Position numbers and translations under genes: made by a program
Notes under the pieces: model-generated
The model's input: the letters and a program-made list of their open reading frames with translations, nothing else
The model's database searches: none
What the model was told of the DNA's origin: nothing
In this document: positions 1 through 7,473 of the stretch, piece after piece
Layout: every line of letters begins with the position of its first letter
Position numbering within the stretch: position 1 is the first letter of the stretch
DNA from: Thermotoga sp. 4484_232
Lineage (GTDB): Bacteria > Thermotogota > Thermotogae > Thermotogales > Thermotogaceae
DNA: 12,199 bases
Assembly: GCA_002084985.1 (NCBI GenBank)
Contig: MZGO01000035.1
Location: forward strand, 1-12,199
Direction: 5' to 3'

Positions 1-683
1 GCTGCTTTATCGTGATCGATTTTTCCACCCTTGATGAGGATCCCCCGTTTTCTTCCGTAAAATTCCAAGAATTCCATGAAACTTCTCTGCTCGTTCGTTC
101 TGCTTTTGAAGATCTCAAAAGCTATCTCCATTACTTTGAAGTCCACCCTCTCAACAGGTAAAGATCCCACAAGAAGGAGCTTTGCAGAGAGTTCTTTACT
201 GAACAGTTTTTTGTGTAGTATACCTGGGGTATCTAAAAGTTTCTTATCTCTCTCAAGCGCGATCCATTGGACTCCCTTCGTTACACCCGGTACTCCTCCA
301 ACAGCTGAGACCCTCCTTCCCTTAATCTTGTTTATTATCGTGGACTTCCCGGTATTCGGTACACCGAGTATCATGATTCTATCACCTGAGGAGAGATACA
401 TATTCAGTTTCTCCATGAAGGTCTTTCTGTCCTCAAATTTACTGGTTGATAGAACCGATTCACCATTTTTTCTGAAGAAATCGATCCACTTTCCGGTTAT
501 ATCATCGTCTGCAATGTCCTCCTTGTTCAGCAGTATTATCTTTTTTTTCCTGGATAGATCCACCCCATAGACCGATGTGGCCATAGGGGCTCTTGCATCC
601 CTTACTTCCATCACAACGTTCACCATCTTTAACATTCGCTCAACAGCTTTTCTGGCCCTGGAAATATGCCCGGGATACCACAT
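1..683 (-). CDS. rbgA: Ribosome biogenesis GTPase RbgA/YlqF (C-terminal end cut off by window)
   Basis: Reading the minus strand from the ATG at 683-681 gives 227 residues with no stop before the window edge. The GTPase motifs come in the permuted order typical of the YlqF/RbgA family: G4 NKED at about residues 53-56, the P-loop GVPNTGKS at 107-114, a switch-like PGVTKG at 132-137 and G3 DTPG at 151-154. The N-terminus begins WYPGHI, the family hallmark. RbgA proteins assist late assembly of the 50S ribosomal subunit in the cytoplasm. The start lies 4 bases after the stop of the upstream radical SAM gene, and AAAGGATGA inside that gene serves as ribosome binding site, so the two are co-transcribed and probably translationally coupled. 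From the usual family length (about 260-285 aa) some 35-55 residues lie beyond the left edge. The identification is firm; the coupling is inferred. Confidence 0.93.
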   Translation of the reverse strand, partial: MWYPGHISRARKAVERMLKMVNVVMEVRDARAPMATSVYGVDLSRKKKIILLNKEDIADDDITGKWIDFFRKNGESVLSTSKFEDRKTFMEKLNMYLSSGDRIMILGVPNTGKSTIINKIKGRRVSAVGGVPGVTKGVQWIALERDKKLLDTPGILHKKLFSKELSAKLLLVGSLPVERVDFKVMEIAFEIFKSRTNEQRSFMEFLEFYGRKRGILIKGGKIDHDKA

Positions 684-687
684 TATC

Positions 688-2422
688 TCATCCTTTCTTG
701 ACGGCAAGATCGTTCCAGGTTTTGAATACAGAGCACACACCGCATAAGGAGCATCTCTCCCATCTGCAATCTCCAGTTCTAATGCCTTCAAGAGATTTTC
801 TGTACTCTTCTATCAAAAAGCCCTTGGAAATTCCCAGGTCTATGTGATCCCACGGTAAGGGTTCTTCCAAATCAAAAGGCCCCATGTAATCTGCTGGATC
901 TATACCAGTTTCCTCAAAAGCTTTCATCCATTTTTCCCTGTCGAACATCTCTTTCCACTCATCGAAGATACAACCAAGTTCGTTAGCTTTCAACACGAGT
1001 TTTAAAAGTTTCCTATCACCTCTGGAGAGAACACCCTCTATCATACTCATCCAGGGATTGTGGAAGGATATATGAGCGTATTTTCTTGCTCTCATGATGA
1101 TTTTTCTCCTCTTCAGGGCTTCTTCGACTGATATCTGCCGGACGAACTGAAAGGGTGTGTGAGGTTTGGGGATAAAGACTGCAACGGATACCGAAAGATC
1201 TTTGAATCCAATTTTTTTCACCTTTTCGATCAGTTTCGCTATATCTTCGACATCCTTATCTTTTTCAGTTGGCAAACCTATCATGAAGTAAAGTTTTATT
1301 CTTCTCCATCCGGCATCTTTTGCAGAAATGATGGTATTCCAAATGTCATCATCCGATATATTCTTGTTTATCACATCCCTCAGACGCTGTTTTGCCGTTT
1401 CTGGTGCGAATGTGAGACCTGTCTTTCTAATGCTAGCGATTTTTTGAGCTATTTCCAACCCGAAGCTGTCCATTCTGGTCGATGGTATCGAGAGAGCCAC
1501 TTTTCTTTCTGAGAGTATAGGGAGAATTTCTTCTACTATACCGTTTATATCTGTATGATCCATCGCCGATAAGGAAAGTAAGGATATTTCTGTAGAACAT
1601 TCCAGCGTGGCAGAATCTACAACCCCTCGTGCAACCCCTGGATATCTCCACAACTCCCCTGTCATGAACACTTTCCGCATGAGGTAGTATCTTTTTCACA
1701 AGATGAGCTTGATTCTCGAGAGATTTTAAAAGCCTTTTCCTTATTCTTTCAGGAGCAAAGCTGTACGCAGGTACCACTCTCTTATCCTGGGATTCATAGA
1801 ACAATGGGACGTACACTCCTTCAATTTTGCTCAATTCTTTTAACACATCGAATCTTCTACTACCTTTCATCTCACGCAGAACTTTGGCTATCTCAACGAC
1901 AGCTTCCTCCCCATCTCCTATTACAACGGCATCGAAAAGGAGAGCGACAGGTTCAGGATTGCTCGAACAAGGCCCACCACCTATGATTATTGGATCTTCA
2001 TCTCTCCTATCTTCTGCCAAGATGGGAATTTTCGAGAGTCTTAGAACTTCCACAACGTTGGTGTATGAGAGTTCGTAAGATAGAGAAATCCCCACGGCAT
2101 TCATGTATAAAAGGGGAGTTTTGGACTCCATAGTGAAGAGAGGAATACCATTCTCCTCCATTTTTTTAATCATATCCACCCATGGAAGGAAAGCCCTTTC
2201 TGCCCAGACCCAGGGTATGTCGTTCAGAGTATGGTATATTATCTCGAGACCCAAATTCGAAGAACCTATTTCATACAAATCGGGAAAAACCAGGGCAATT
2301 CTGAGAGAAACCTCGCTTTCATCCTTAACAACCGAGTTGTACTCGTTTCCCAAATATCTACTGGGTTTTCTCACCCATGGTAGGATCTCGTTGAGAAACC
2401 TCATTATCTCGATTTTTTCCAT
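688..2422 (-). pseudogene. B12-binding radical SAM protein (TIGR03960-like), split by an internal deletion/frameshift
   Basis: Two minus-strand reading frames together make one protein. The first (start 2422, about 278 residues) has a cobalamin-binding-like region (RIALVFPDLYEIGSSN near 41, IIIGGGPCSSNPEP near 145, IGDGEEAV near 168) and the radical SAM CxxxCxxC at C264, C268 and C271, then reads FCHAGMFYR. Sense resumes in another frame at EISLLSLSAMD near base 1590 and runs about 300 residues to TGA at 688-690, ending in a Cys-rich CRWERCSLCGVC tail typical of the family. Relatives usually carry about 24 residues (of the type PVRERS...TGY) between these blocks, so roughly 74 bp appear missing (length must be 2 mod 3), not a single base. 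The reaction of this family is not well established. An AAAGGAG sits a little far (about 11 nt) upstream of the ATG. The C-terminal frame flows directly into rbgA. As written, the product stops after off-frame residues; whether this is natural or an assembly error is unknown. Confidence 0.85.
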
Positions 2423-2504
2423 CTTCGCTTGATCTCTCCTTTCAAAAAGCGAAAATTTCCTTCATCTTCTTTTACGCTCTTTTATTCTAACTCTTTCTTC
2501 TTTT

Positions 2505-2531
2505 TTGAAATAATATTGACGATATTATAAT
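2505..2531 (+). promoter_or_regulatory. Candidate sigma-70-type promoter of the proline operon
   Basis: TTGAAA at 2505-2510 and a perfect TATAAT at 2526-2531 are separated by 15 bases, somewhat short of the ideal 17 (TTTTGA at 2503-2508 would give 17). Transcription would start near 2538, leaving a very short leader before the GGAGGAGG ribosome binding site at 2541-2548. It is the only good -10 match in the intergenic region and lies just upstream of a complete operon. The position is inferred from sequence only. Confidence 0.5.
2510..2528. promoter_or_regulatory. Inverted repeat overlapping the promoter (possible operator)
   Basis: ATAATAT at 2510-2516 and its exact reverse complement ATATTAT at 2522-2528 flank a 5-base centre (TGACG). 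The repeat fills the spacer and overlaps the first bases of the -10 box, where a repressor would block RNA polymerase. AT-rich palindromes arise easily by chance, and no regulator gene is adjacent, so this is only a candidate operator. Confidence 0.3.
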
Positions 2532-2553
2532 TCATTAAGTGGAGGAGGAATAT

Positions 2554-2883
2554 ATGAGAAGGATAGCAAAGCATCCCATACTGGATTTTAACAACAGAAA
2601 GAAAATTAAATTTTACTTTGAAGATACTGAGTTAATCGCCTACGAAGGAGACACGGTAGCATCGGCTCTGATAGCTAATGGTATAGACATTTTTGGATAT
2701 ACTTCCAAAAAGGGCCGTCCAAGAGGCCTTTTTTGTTGCATAGGGAAGTGCTCTTCCTGCCTTGTTATCGTGAATGGGATTCCCAACGTGAGAGCCTGTA
2801 TAACACCCGTGAAAGAAGGAATGAAGGTTAGAAGACAAGTAGGCAAAGGGGGCACCAAAGAGGTGAAAAAAATTGAAGAATAA
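2554..2883 (+). CDS. Small [2Fe-2S] ferredoxin-like subunit of proline dehydrogenase complex
   Basis: This 109-residue protein has the Fer2_4-type pattern C61, C66, C69, C82 (FCCIGKCSSC then NVRAC), with an extra Cys at 62. It resembles the small subunits of HcnABC, octopine/nopaline oxidase and sarcosine oxidase-like complexes. It would carry a [2Fe-2S] cluster and relay electrons between the flavin subunits in the cytoplasm. I chose the ATG at 2554 because GGAGGAGG ends 5 bases before it; the in-frame GTG at 2539 overlaps that ribosome binding site. The gene is first in the operon and its end overlaps the next start by 11 bases, implying coupled synthesis of a fixed-ratio complex. The family is clear; the role in proline oxidation is inferred from the neighbours. 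Confidence 0.87.
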   Translation: MRRIAKHPILDFNNRKKIKFYFEDTELIAYEGDTVASALIANGIDIFGYTSKKGRPRGLFCCIGKCSSCLVIVNGIPNVRACITPVKEGMKVRRQVGKGGTKEVKKIEE

Positions 2884-4684
2884 GAAAGTGGATTTTCTCG
2901 TGGTGGGAGGAGGACCTGCTGGACTTTCTGCCACGCTGGAAGCTGGCAAGAGAGGTTTGAGGGTTCTCTTAGTCGATGAAGGGATACAACTTGGCGGGCA
3001 ACTCGTGAAACAGACCCATAAATTCTTTGGTCATGAAGGAACGTACGCATCTGTTCGTGGATTCGAAATAGCGAAGATATTGGTAAAGGAGTTGAAGAAA
3101 TACAAAAACATCGAAGCCAGAACGATGACATCTGTGATCGGTATCTACGAAGACGGTGTGCTCGCTTGGGATAGAAAAGAGAATGAAGTTTTCCGAATAG
3201 AACCTGAGTACACATTGATAGCAACTGGTGCATCTGAAAAGTACGTGACTTTCGAGAACAACGACCTACCAGGTATCTATGGGGCAGGAGCAGTGCAGAC
3301 ACTTATGAATCAGTTTGGGGTTCTACCGGGAGAGAATTTCCTCATCATCGGTTCAGGTAACATCGGCCTCATCGTCGCGTATCAATTGATCCAGGCGGGA
3401 GCGAGTGTAAAAGCCATAGTCGAAATAGCCGATAAAGTTGGAGGATACGTTGTTCACTTGAACAAGATAAGAAGACTCGGCGTACCCGTTCTCCTGAAGC
3501 ACACCATAGTGAGGGCTTTAGGAGACAATAGAGTGGAGGGTGCTGTCATAGCTGAAGTGGATGAAAGTTACAACATCATACCGGGGACCGAGAAGGAACT
3601 GGTGGTTGATACCATATGCCTGGCAGTCGGTCTTGCACCATCCATAGAGCTAGCCGCAATGGCTGGGGCTGAGGTGATCTATATACCTGAACTTGGTGGA
3701 TACATCGTTAAAAGAGATGAATTCATGAGAACGTCTGTTCCCAACCTGTTTGTAGCAGGTGATGTTTCAGGGATCGAAGAAGCAACAACCGCCATGTTAG
3801 AGGGAAAGATCGTCGGATTGATGGTATCCTCGGAGAAGAAAAATGTGAATTTATCCGGAGAGATAAAAGCTCTTTTGAGAGAGCTCGAAGATTTCAGAAG
3901 GGGGCCCGTTTCCGAAAGGGTGAGAAGAGGACTTTCCAAAATGGGTATAAAAACCGTAAGTGGTGGATTCAGAACGGAAGTTCAGAGGTCAAAAGGCCCC
4001 GTTGGAAAACTCAGGGCTGTTATCGAATGTCCACAACCTATACCTTGTAATCCCTGTGAAACCGTTTGTGTCTTCGGTGCCATTTCAACAGGTGGAAACA
4101 TAAACGGTATACCCTGGGTGGATTACGACAAATGTACAGGTTGTGGTTTATGTGCTCTCAAATGCCCAGGGCTCGCCATATTCATGGTCAAAGAGGAGGT
4201 TGAGAAAAAGGAAGCGATCGTTGGAATACCATACGAACTTCTCCCAGTACCTGAAGAAGGGGAAAAGGTTTTAGGAACCGACAGAGATGGAAAGCCTGTT
4301 TGCGAGGCTGTGGTTGAGAAGGTTGTTAAATCCAAGGATAAAACACATTTGGTATACTTGAGAGTACCTCTCAAGTATATGGATGCAGTAAGGGGGTTTA
4401 TGGTTTCTCCAAGAGAGAAATATGAATTCGTTTGTAGATGCGAGGAAGTCACCGTTCAAGATATCGAAAAAGCGATAGATGAAGGTTACACAGATTATGA
4501 GGAGTTGAGAAGGTACTTGAGAATCGGTATGGGGCCTTGTGGTGGTAGAACCTGCAGATTACTCACCCTCATGATTCTTGCCAAGAAAACGGGAAAGAAA
4601 ATGGAGGAACTGTCACCTGGTACTTTCAGGCCACCCACCATACCTGTACCCTTTAACGCTTTTCTGGAAGGTGATAAAAATTGA
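2873..4684 (+). CDS. Large FAD/NAD(P)-binding, Fe-S subunit (alpha) of proline dehydrogenase complex
   Basis: The 603-residue protein is a fusion. An FAD-binding Rossmann motif (VVGGGPAGL, 10-18) and a second dinucleotide site (IIGSGNIG, 158-165) form the pyridine nucleotide-disulfide oxidoreductase part, with the FAD-contacting AGDVSG at 295-300. A ferredoxin-like insert follows: C386, C392, C395, C399, then the classic CxxCxxCxxxCP at C421-C431. Last comes a BFD-type [2Fe-2S] domain with C521, C523, C556 and C561. This order resembles the alpha subunit of archaeal hetero-oligomeric proline dehydrogenase (PDH1) and HcnB/OoxA-like proteins. It probably moves electrons from the proline-oxidising subunit to an acceptor, possibly with NAD(P)H dehydrogenase activity as in archaeal PDH1. 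The start is TTG at 2873, served by AGGTG at 2861-2865; no ATG lies at the conserved N-terminus. The end overlaps the next gene at TTGA. Assignment to proline rather than another amine substrate rests on context. Confidence 0.88.
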   Translation: MKNKKVDFLVVGGGPAGLSATLEAGKRGLRVLLVDEGIQLGGQLVKQTHKFFGHEGTYASVRGFEIAKILVKELKKYKNIEARTMTSVIGIYEDGVLAWDRKENEVFRIEPEYTLIATGASEKYVTFENNDLPGIYGAGAVQTLMNQFGVLPGENFLIIGSGNIGLIVAYQLIQAGASVKAIVEIADKVGGYVVHLNKIRRLGVPVLLKHTIVRALGDNRVEGAVIAEVDESYNIIPGTEKELVVDTICLAVGLAPSIELAAMAGAEVIYIPELGGYIVKRDEFMRTSVPNLFVAGDVSGIEEATTAMLEGKIVGLMVSSEKKNVNLSGEIKALLRELEDFRRGPVSERVRRGLSKMGIKTVSGGFRTEVQRSKGPVGKLRAVIECPQPIPCNPCETVCVFGAISTGGNINGIPWVDYDKCTGCGLCALKCPGLAIFMVKEEVEKKEAIVGIPYELLPVPEEGEKVLGTDRDGKPVCEAVVEKVVKSKDKTHLVYLRVPLKYMDAVRGFMVSPREKYEFVCRCEEVTVQDIEKAIDEGYTDYEELRRYLRIGMGPCGGRTCRLLTLMILAKKTGKKMEELSPGTFRPPTIPVPFNAFLEGDKN

Positions 4685-5820
4685 AAACGAAAGTGATCAT
4701 AATTGGGGCAGGAATGGTGGGAGCGTCCATTGCCTTTCACTTAACGAGGCTCGGTGAGAAAGATGTCTTCATTTTTGAGAAGAATTACGTGTCCTCAGGT
4801 TCCACTGGAAGGTGTGCTGGAGGAATAAGACAACAGTGGAGTACGAGAAATAACGTGAGACTCGCTATGAGAAGCGTTGAATGGTTCAAAAGAATGAAGG
4901 AAGATACCGGTCTGGATGTGGAGTACAAGCAAGGTGGTTATCTCATCCTATCTTTTGATGAAAAAGAGGCAGAAGAATTCGCAAAGAATGTGAAAATGCA
5001 AAAAGAGGAAGGATTGGAAGTGGAGGTGTTGACACCAAAGCAAGTTAAAAGAAGATTTCCTTACGTTAATGTGGAAGGAGTAAAACTTGCCACTTTCTGC
5101 CCAACCGATGGACACGCCAATCCACATCTAGCCAATTTTGCTTACATGAGGAGATCCGTTGAAAATGGTGCAAGGCTCTTCACCAAAACGGAGGTCAAGG
5201 AGATAGACGTTTCAAACGGCACCGTAAGGGGAGTGTGGACGAGCGCAGGATACATCGAATGTGAGGTCGTCATCAACGCTGCGGGTCCATGGTCAAAAAA
5301 TGTCGGTGAGATGGTCGGTATCGATTTACCAACAGAAAGCTATCGTCATCAAATATTGGTCACAGAACCTTTAGAACACATCATGGATCCGATGATAATA
5401 AGCTTTTCCGGGAATTTTTACATAAGACAAACTCGCCACGGTTCTTTTCTCATGGGGCAGGGTGATAAAGATGAAAAACCTGGTATTAACAGAAAGGTGA
5501 CAGCGAGATTCCTACTCGAGATGGTGAATAAGATGTCGAGGAGATTTCCATTTTTGAAGAATTTGAGAGTTATAAGACAATGGTGTGGCGAGTACAACAT
5601 GTCCCCCGATGCCCAACCTATCGTTGGTCTTTCGGAGAACGTTTCAGGATACTTCTACGCTGTTGGATTCAGTGGACATGGCTTCATGGTCGCACCCGCA
5701 GTGGGAGAAGCACTCGCTGAATGGATAGTCTTTGGGAAGCCGAAAAATGTGGATGTCTCCCAGTTGTCACTTGAGAGATTCAAGGGAAAAGAATTTTTAA
5801 AGGAAAGGAGTGTGGTTTGA
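4681..5820 (+). CDS. FAD-dependent proline dehydrogenase subunit (beta), DAO family
   Basis: The 379-residue protein belongs to the glycine oxidase/D-amino-acid oxidase (DAO) fold family. It has an N-terminal FAD site (IIGAGMVGAS, 7-16), the STGRCAGGIRQQ segment (41-52) and a C-terminal GFSGHGFMVAPAVGE block (329-343). The latter two closely match what I recall of the catalytic beta subunit of Pyrococcus horikoshii proline dehydrogenase, where this protein oxidises L-proline to 1-pyrroline-5-carboxylate. There is no signal peptide, so it acts in the cytoplasm. The start is TTG at 4681, overlapping the upstream stop (TTGA) with GGAAGGTGAT just before it. The next gene encodes the enzyme that would consume the product, which supports proline over glycerol-3-phosphate, sarcosine or D-amino acids as substrate. 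Related DAO enzymes act on those other substrates, so the substrate is inferred. Confidence 0.87.
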   Translation: MKTKVIIIGAGMVGASIAFHLTRLGEKDVFIFEKNYVSSGSTGRCAGGIRQQWSTRNNVRLAMRSVEWFKRMKEDTGLDVEYKQGGYLILSFDEKEAEEFAKNVKMQKEEGLEVEVLTPKQVKRRFPYVNVEGVKLATFCPTDGHANPHLANFAYMRRSVENGARLFTKTEVKEIDVSNGTVRGVWTSAGYIECEVVINAAGPWSKNVGEMVGIDLPTESYRHQILVTEPLEHIMDPMIISFSGNFYIRQTRHGSFLMGQGDKDEKPGINRKVTARFLLEMVNKMSRRFPFLKNLRVIRQWCGEYNMSPDAQPIVGLSENVSGYFYAVGFSGHGFMVAPAVGEALAEWIVFGKPKNVDVSQLSLERFKGKEFLKERSVV

Positions 5821-5846
5821 AATATCAGATTGAGGAGGGATGTTTC

Positions 5847-7427
5847 GTGCTTAAAGAGACGGATTACATGATACTCAAACCGTTTAAAAATTTTCCAATC
5901 ATCGATTTTTCAAACCCCGAGGACATCGAAAAAATGGAAAAAGCCCTAGAGAAGGTGGAAAAGGAGTTTGGGAAAGAATACGACCTCGTTATAGGAGGCA
6001 AATCCTACAGAACAGAAGAAAAAATCGTGTCCAAAAACCCCAGTAGGTTTGAAGAGATTGTGGGAGTCTCTTCAAAGGGAAACGAAGAACTGGCCGATAA
6101 AGCTCTTGATGTTGCGTGGGAAGCTTTTGAAAAGTGGAAGAGAGTACCACCTGAGGATAGGGCAGGGATTCTTTTGAAAGCATCGGATATAATGAAGGAA
6201 AGAGCTTATGAGCTCTCCGCATGGATGGTTTATGAAACTGGAAAGAACTGGGTGGAAGCCTGGGCCGATGTGGCAGAAGCAATAGATTACCTGGAGTATT
6301 ACCCAAGACAGCTCATGAGATACGTTTCTGAGCAACCCCTCGCAAGGATTCCTGGTGAAAAGAACGAGTATGTTTACATTCCCCTTGGTGCGGGTGTCGT
6401 AATACCTCCTTGGAATTTTCCTCTTGCCATCCTGACTGGCATGACATCTGCCGCTCTTGTAACGGGGAATACCGTCGTTCTGAAACCGGCAAGTGACTCC
6501 ATCGTTATAGCCGCGAAGTTCGCTGAGATAATGTATGAAGCAGGAATTCCAGATGGTGTTCTAAATTTCTTTCCGGGAAGTGGTTCTACTGTTGGAGAGT
6601 ACCTCGTTGCGCATCCCAAAACACGTTTCATAGCGTTCACCGGTTCTAAAGAAGTCGGAACTAGAATAAGCGAACTGGCTGGTAAGGTTGTGAAGGGGCA
6701 GAAGTGGATAAAGAGGGTGATTCTGGAAATGGGAGGAAAAGATGCAGTGGTTGTCGATGAAACAGCCGATCTCGATGCAGCCGCTGAGGGGATAGTTGTG
6801 AGTGCTTTCGGTTTCCAAGGTCAAAAGTGCTCTGCTGGTAGCAGAGCAATCGTTGTTAAAGAGGTTTACGATGAAGTTTTGGAAAAGGCTATAGAGAGGA
6901 CAAAGAAAATAAAGATGGGAGATGTTAGGTATAGAGAGAACTGGCTTGGGCCTGTGATAAACAGATCCGCTATGGAGAAGATCATGAAGTACATAGAGAT
7001 AGGAAAAAGCGAAGGGAAACTCGTGCATGGAGGAAACAGTAGGGAGGATCTGGGAGGTTTCTTCATAGAACCAACGATTTTCTCTGATGTTGACAGGAAT
7101 GCCAGAATCGCCCAAGAAGAGATATTCGGGCCGGTTGTTGCTTTCATAAAAGCGGAAGACTTCAAAGATGCGATAGATATAGCCAACGGAACGGAATACG
7201 GGTTGACAGGTTCCTTCTATTCCAGGGATAGAAAAAGGATAGAGAGAGTCAAAGAAGAGTTCTTCGTTGGAAATCTCTACATAAACAGAAAATGTACAGG
7301 GGCATTGGTTGGAGTCCATCCTTTCGGTGGTTTCAACATGTCCGGTACGGATTCCAAGGCTGGAGGGCCAGATTACCTGCTTTTGTTTTTGCAGGGAAAA
7401 TCCATATCGGAAAAAATCAATTTGTGA
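5847..7427 (+). CDS. rocA: 1-pyrroline-5-carboxylate dehydrogenase (RocA/PutA-type aldehyde dehydrogenase)
   Basis: It would oxidise glutamate-semialdehyde (the open form of pyrroline-5-carboxylate) to glutamate with NAD(P)+, finishing proline breakdown. It is a full-length aldehyde dehydrogenase of 526 residues, close to Bacillus RocA (about 515). Numbered from the GTG at 5847, visible elements are the oxyanion-hole Asn in PPWN (N190), VLKPA (Lys 213), the cofactor-loop region FTGSKEVG, the catalytic Glu in LEMGG (E294) and the nucleophile Cys in GQKCSAG (C328). RocA-like features include the N-terminal FKNFPIIDF and the C-terminal HPFGGFNMSGT. I prefer GTG 5847 because GAGGAGGG lies 8-9 bases upstream. 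An in-frame TTG at 5817, overlapping the previous stop and preceded by AAAGGAG, would add 10 residues and cannot be excluded. It is the last gene of the operon. Confidence 0.92.
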   Translation: MLKETDYMILKPFKNFPIIDFSNPEDIEKMEKALEKVEKEFGKEYDLVIGGKSYRTEEKIVSKNPSRFEEIVGVSSKGNEELADKALDVAWEAFEKWKRVPPEDRAGILLKASDIMKERAYELSAWMVYETGKNWVEAWADVAEAIDYLEYYPRQLMRYVSEQPLARIPGEKNEYVYIPLGAGVVIPPWNFPLAILTGMTSAALVTGNTVVLKPASDSIVIAAKFAEIMYEAGIPDGVLNFFPGSGSTVGEYLVAHPKTRFIAFTGSKEVGTRISELAGKVVKGQKWIKRVILEMGGKDAVVVDETADLDAAAEGIVVSAFGFQGQKCSAGSRAIVVKEVYDEVLEKAIERTKKIKMGDVRYRENWLGPVINRSAMEKIMKYIEIGKSEGKLVHGGNSREDLGGFFIEPTIFSDVDRNARIAQEEIFGPVVAFIKAEDFKDAIDIANGTEYGLTGSFYSRDRKRIERVKEEFFVGNLYINRKCTGALVGVHPFGGFNMSGTDSKAGGPDYLLLFLQGKSISEKINL

Positions 7428-7445
7428 GGGGGTTCATCCCCCTCA
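7425..7445 (+). terminator. GC-rich hairpin closing the proline operon
   Basis: TGAGGGGG (7425-7432) pairs perfectly with CCCCCTCA (7438-7445) around a TTCAT loop. The first three bases of the stem are the stop codon of the aldehyde dehydrogenase. The downstream TTGAAATCTATA is only weakly T-rich, so termination may be partial, with some read-through into the HAD gene starting at 7474. It could instead mainly protect the 3' end of the transcript. Confidence 0.55.
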
Positions 7446-7473
7446 TTGAAATCTATACGAAAGAGGGGAGCGT

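Larger units (their letters stand above)
2423..2553. other. Divergent intergenic region
   Basis: This 131-base gap separates the minus-strand radical SAM/rbgA unit from the plus-strand proline operon. Bases 2423-2506 are strikingly pyrimidine-rich on the plus strand (purine-rich on the minus strand). The AT-rich right half holds the candidate promoter and inverted repeat listed separately. On the minus strand a weak TAGAAT lies in the purine-rich part, but its spacing to any TTGACA-like box is poor, so I do not call a promoter for the radical SAM gene. No small ORF with a convincing ribosome binding site was seen. Confidence 0.6.

Noticed and set aside
76..570. 164-codon plus-strand frame at the left end
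   Set aside because: It is antisense to rbgA, whose GTPase motifs are unmistakable; the hydrophobic, Ser-rich translation is a typical shadow.
2516..2521. TTGACG as a -35 box
   Set aside because: A matching -10 would fall around 2538-2544, where the sequence is the GTGGAGGAGG ribosome binding region and nothing like TATAAT; TTGAAA/TATAAT is the better pair.
2640..3302. 220-codon minus-strand frame across the first two proline-operon genes
   Set aside because: Antisense to two well-supported genes and spanning their overlap, with no motif or credible ribosome binding site.
4681..5820. Glycerol-3-phosphate dehydrogenase (GlpA-type) identity for the DAO-fold gene
   Set aside because: The three-subunit layout recalls GlpACB-like clusters, but the STGRCAGGIRQQ and GFSGHGFMVAPAVGE blocks and the adjacent P5C dehydrogenase favour proline, and no glycerol kinase or facilitator is nearby.
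6561..7319. 252-codon open frame on the minus strand opposite the aldehyde dehydrogenase
   Set aside because: It lies wholly antisense to a gene with complete catalytic motifs, has no recognisable motif and reads as low-quality Ser/Cys/His-rich protein; it is a by-product of codon use on the other strand.
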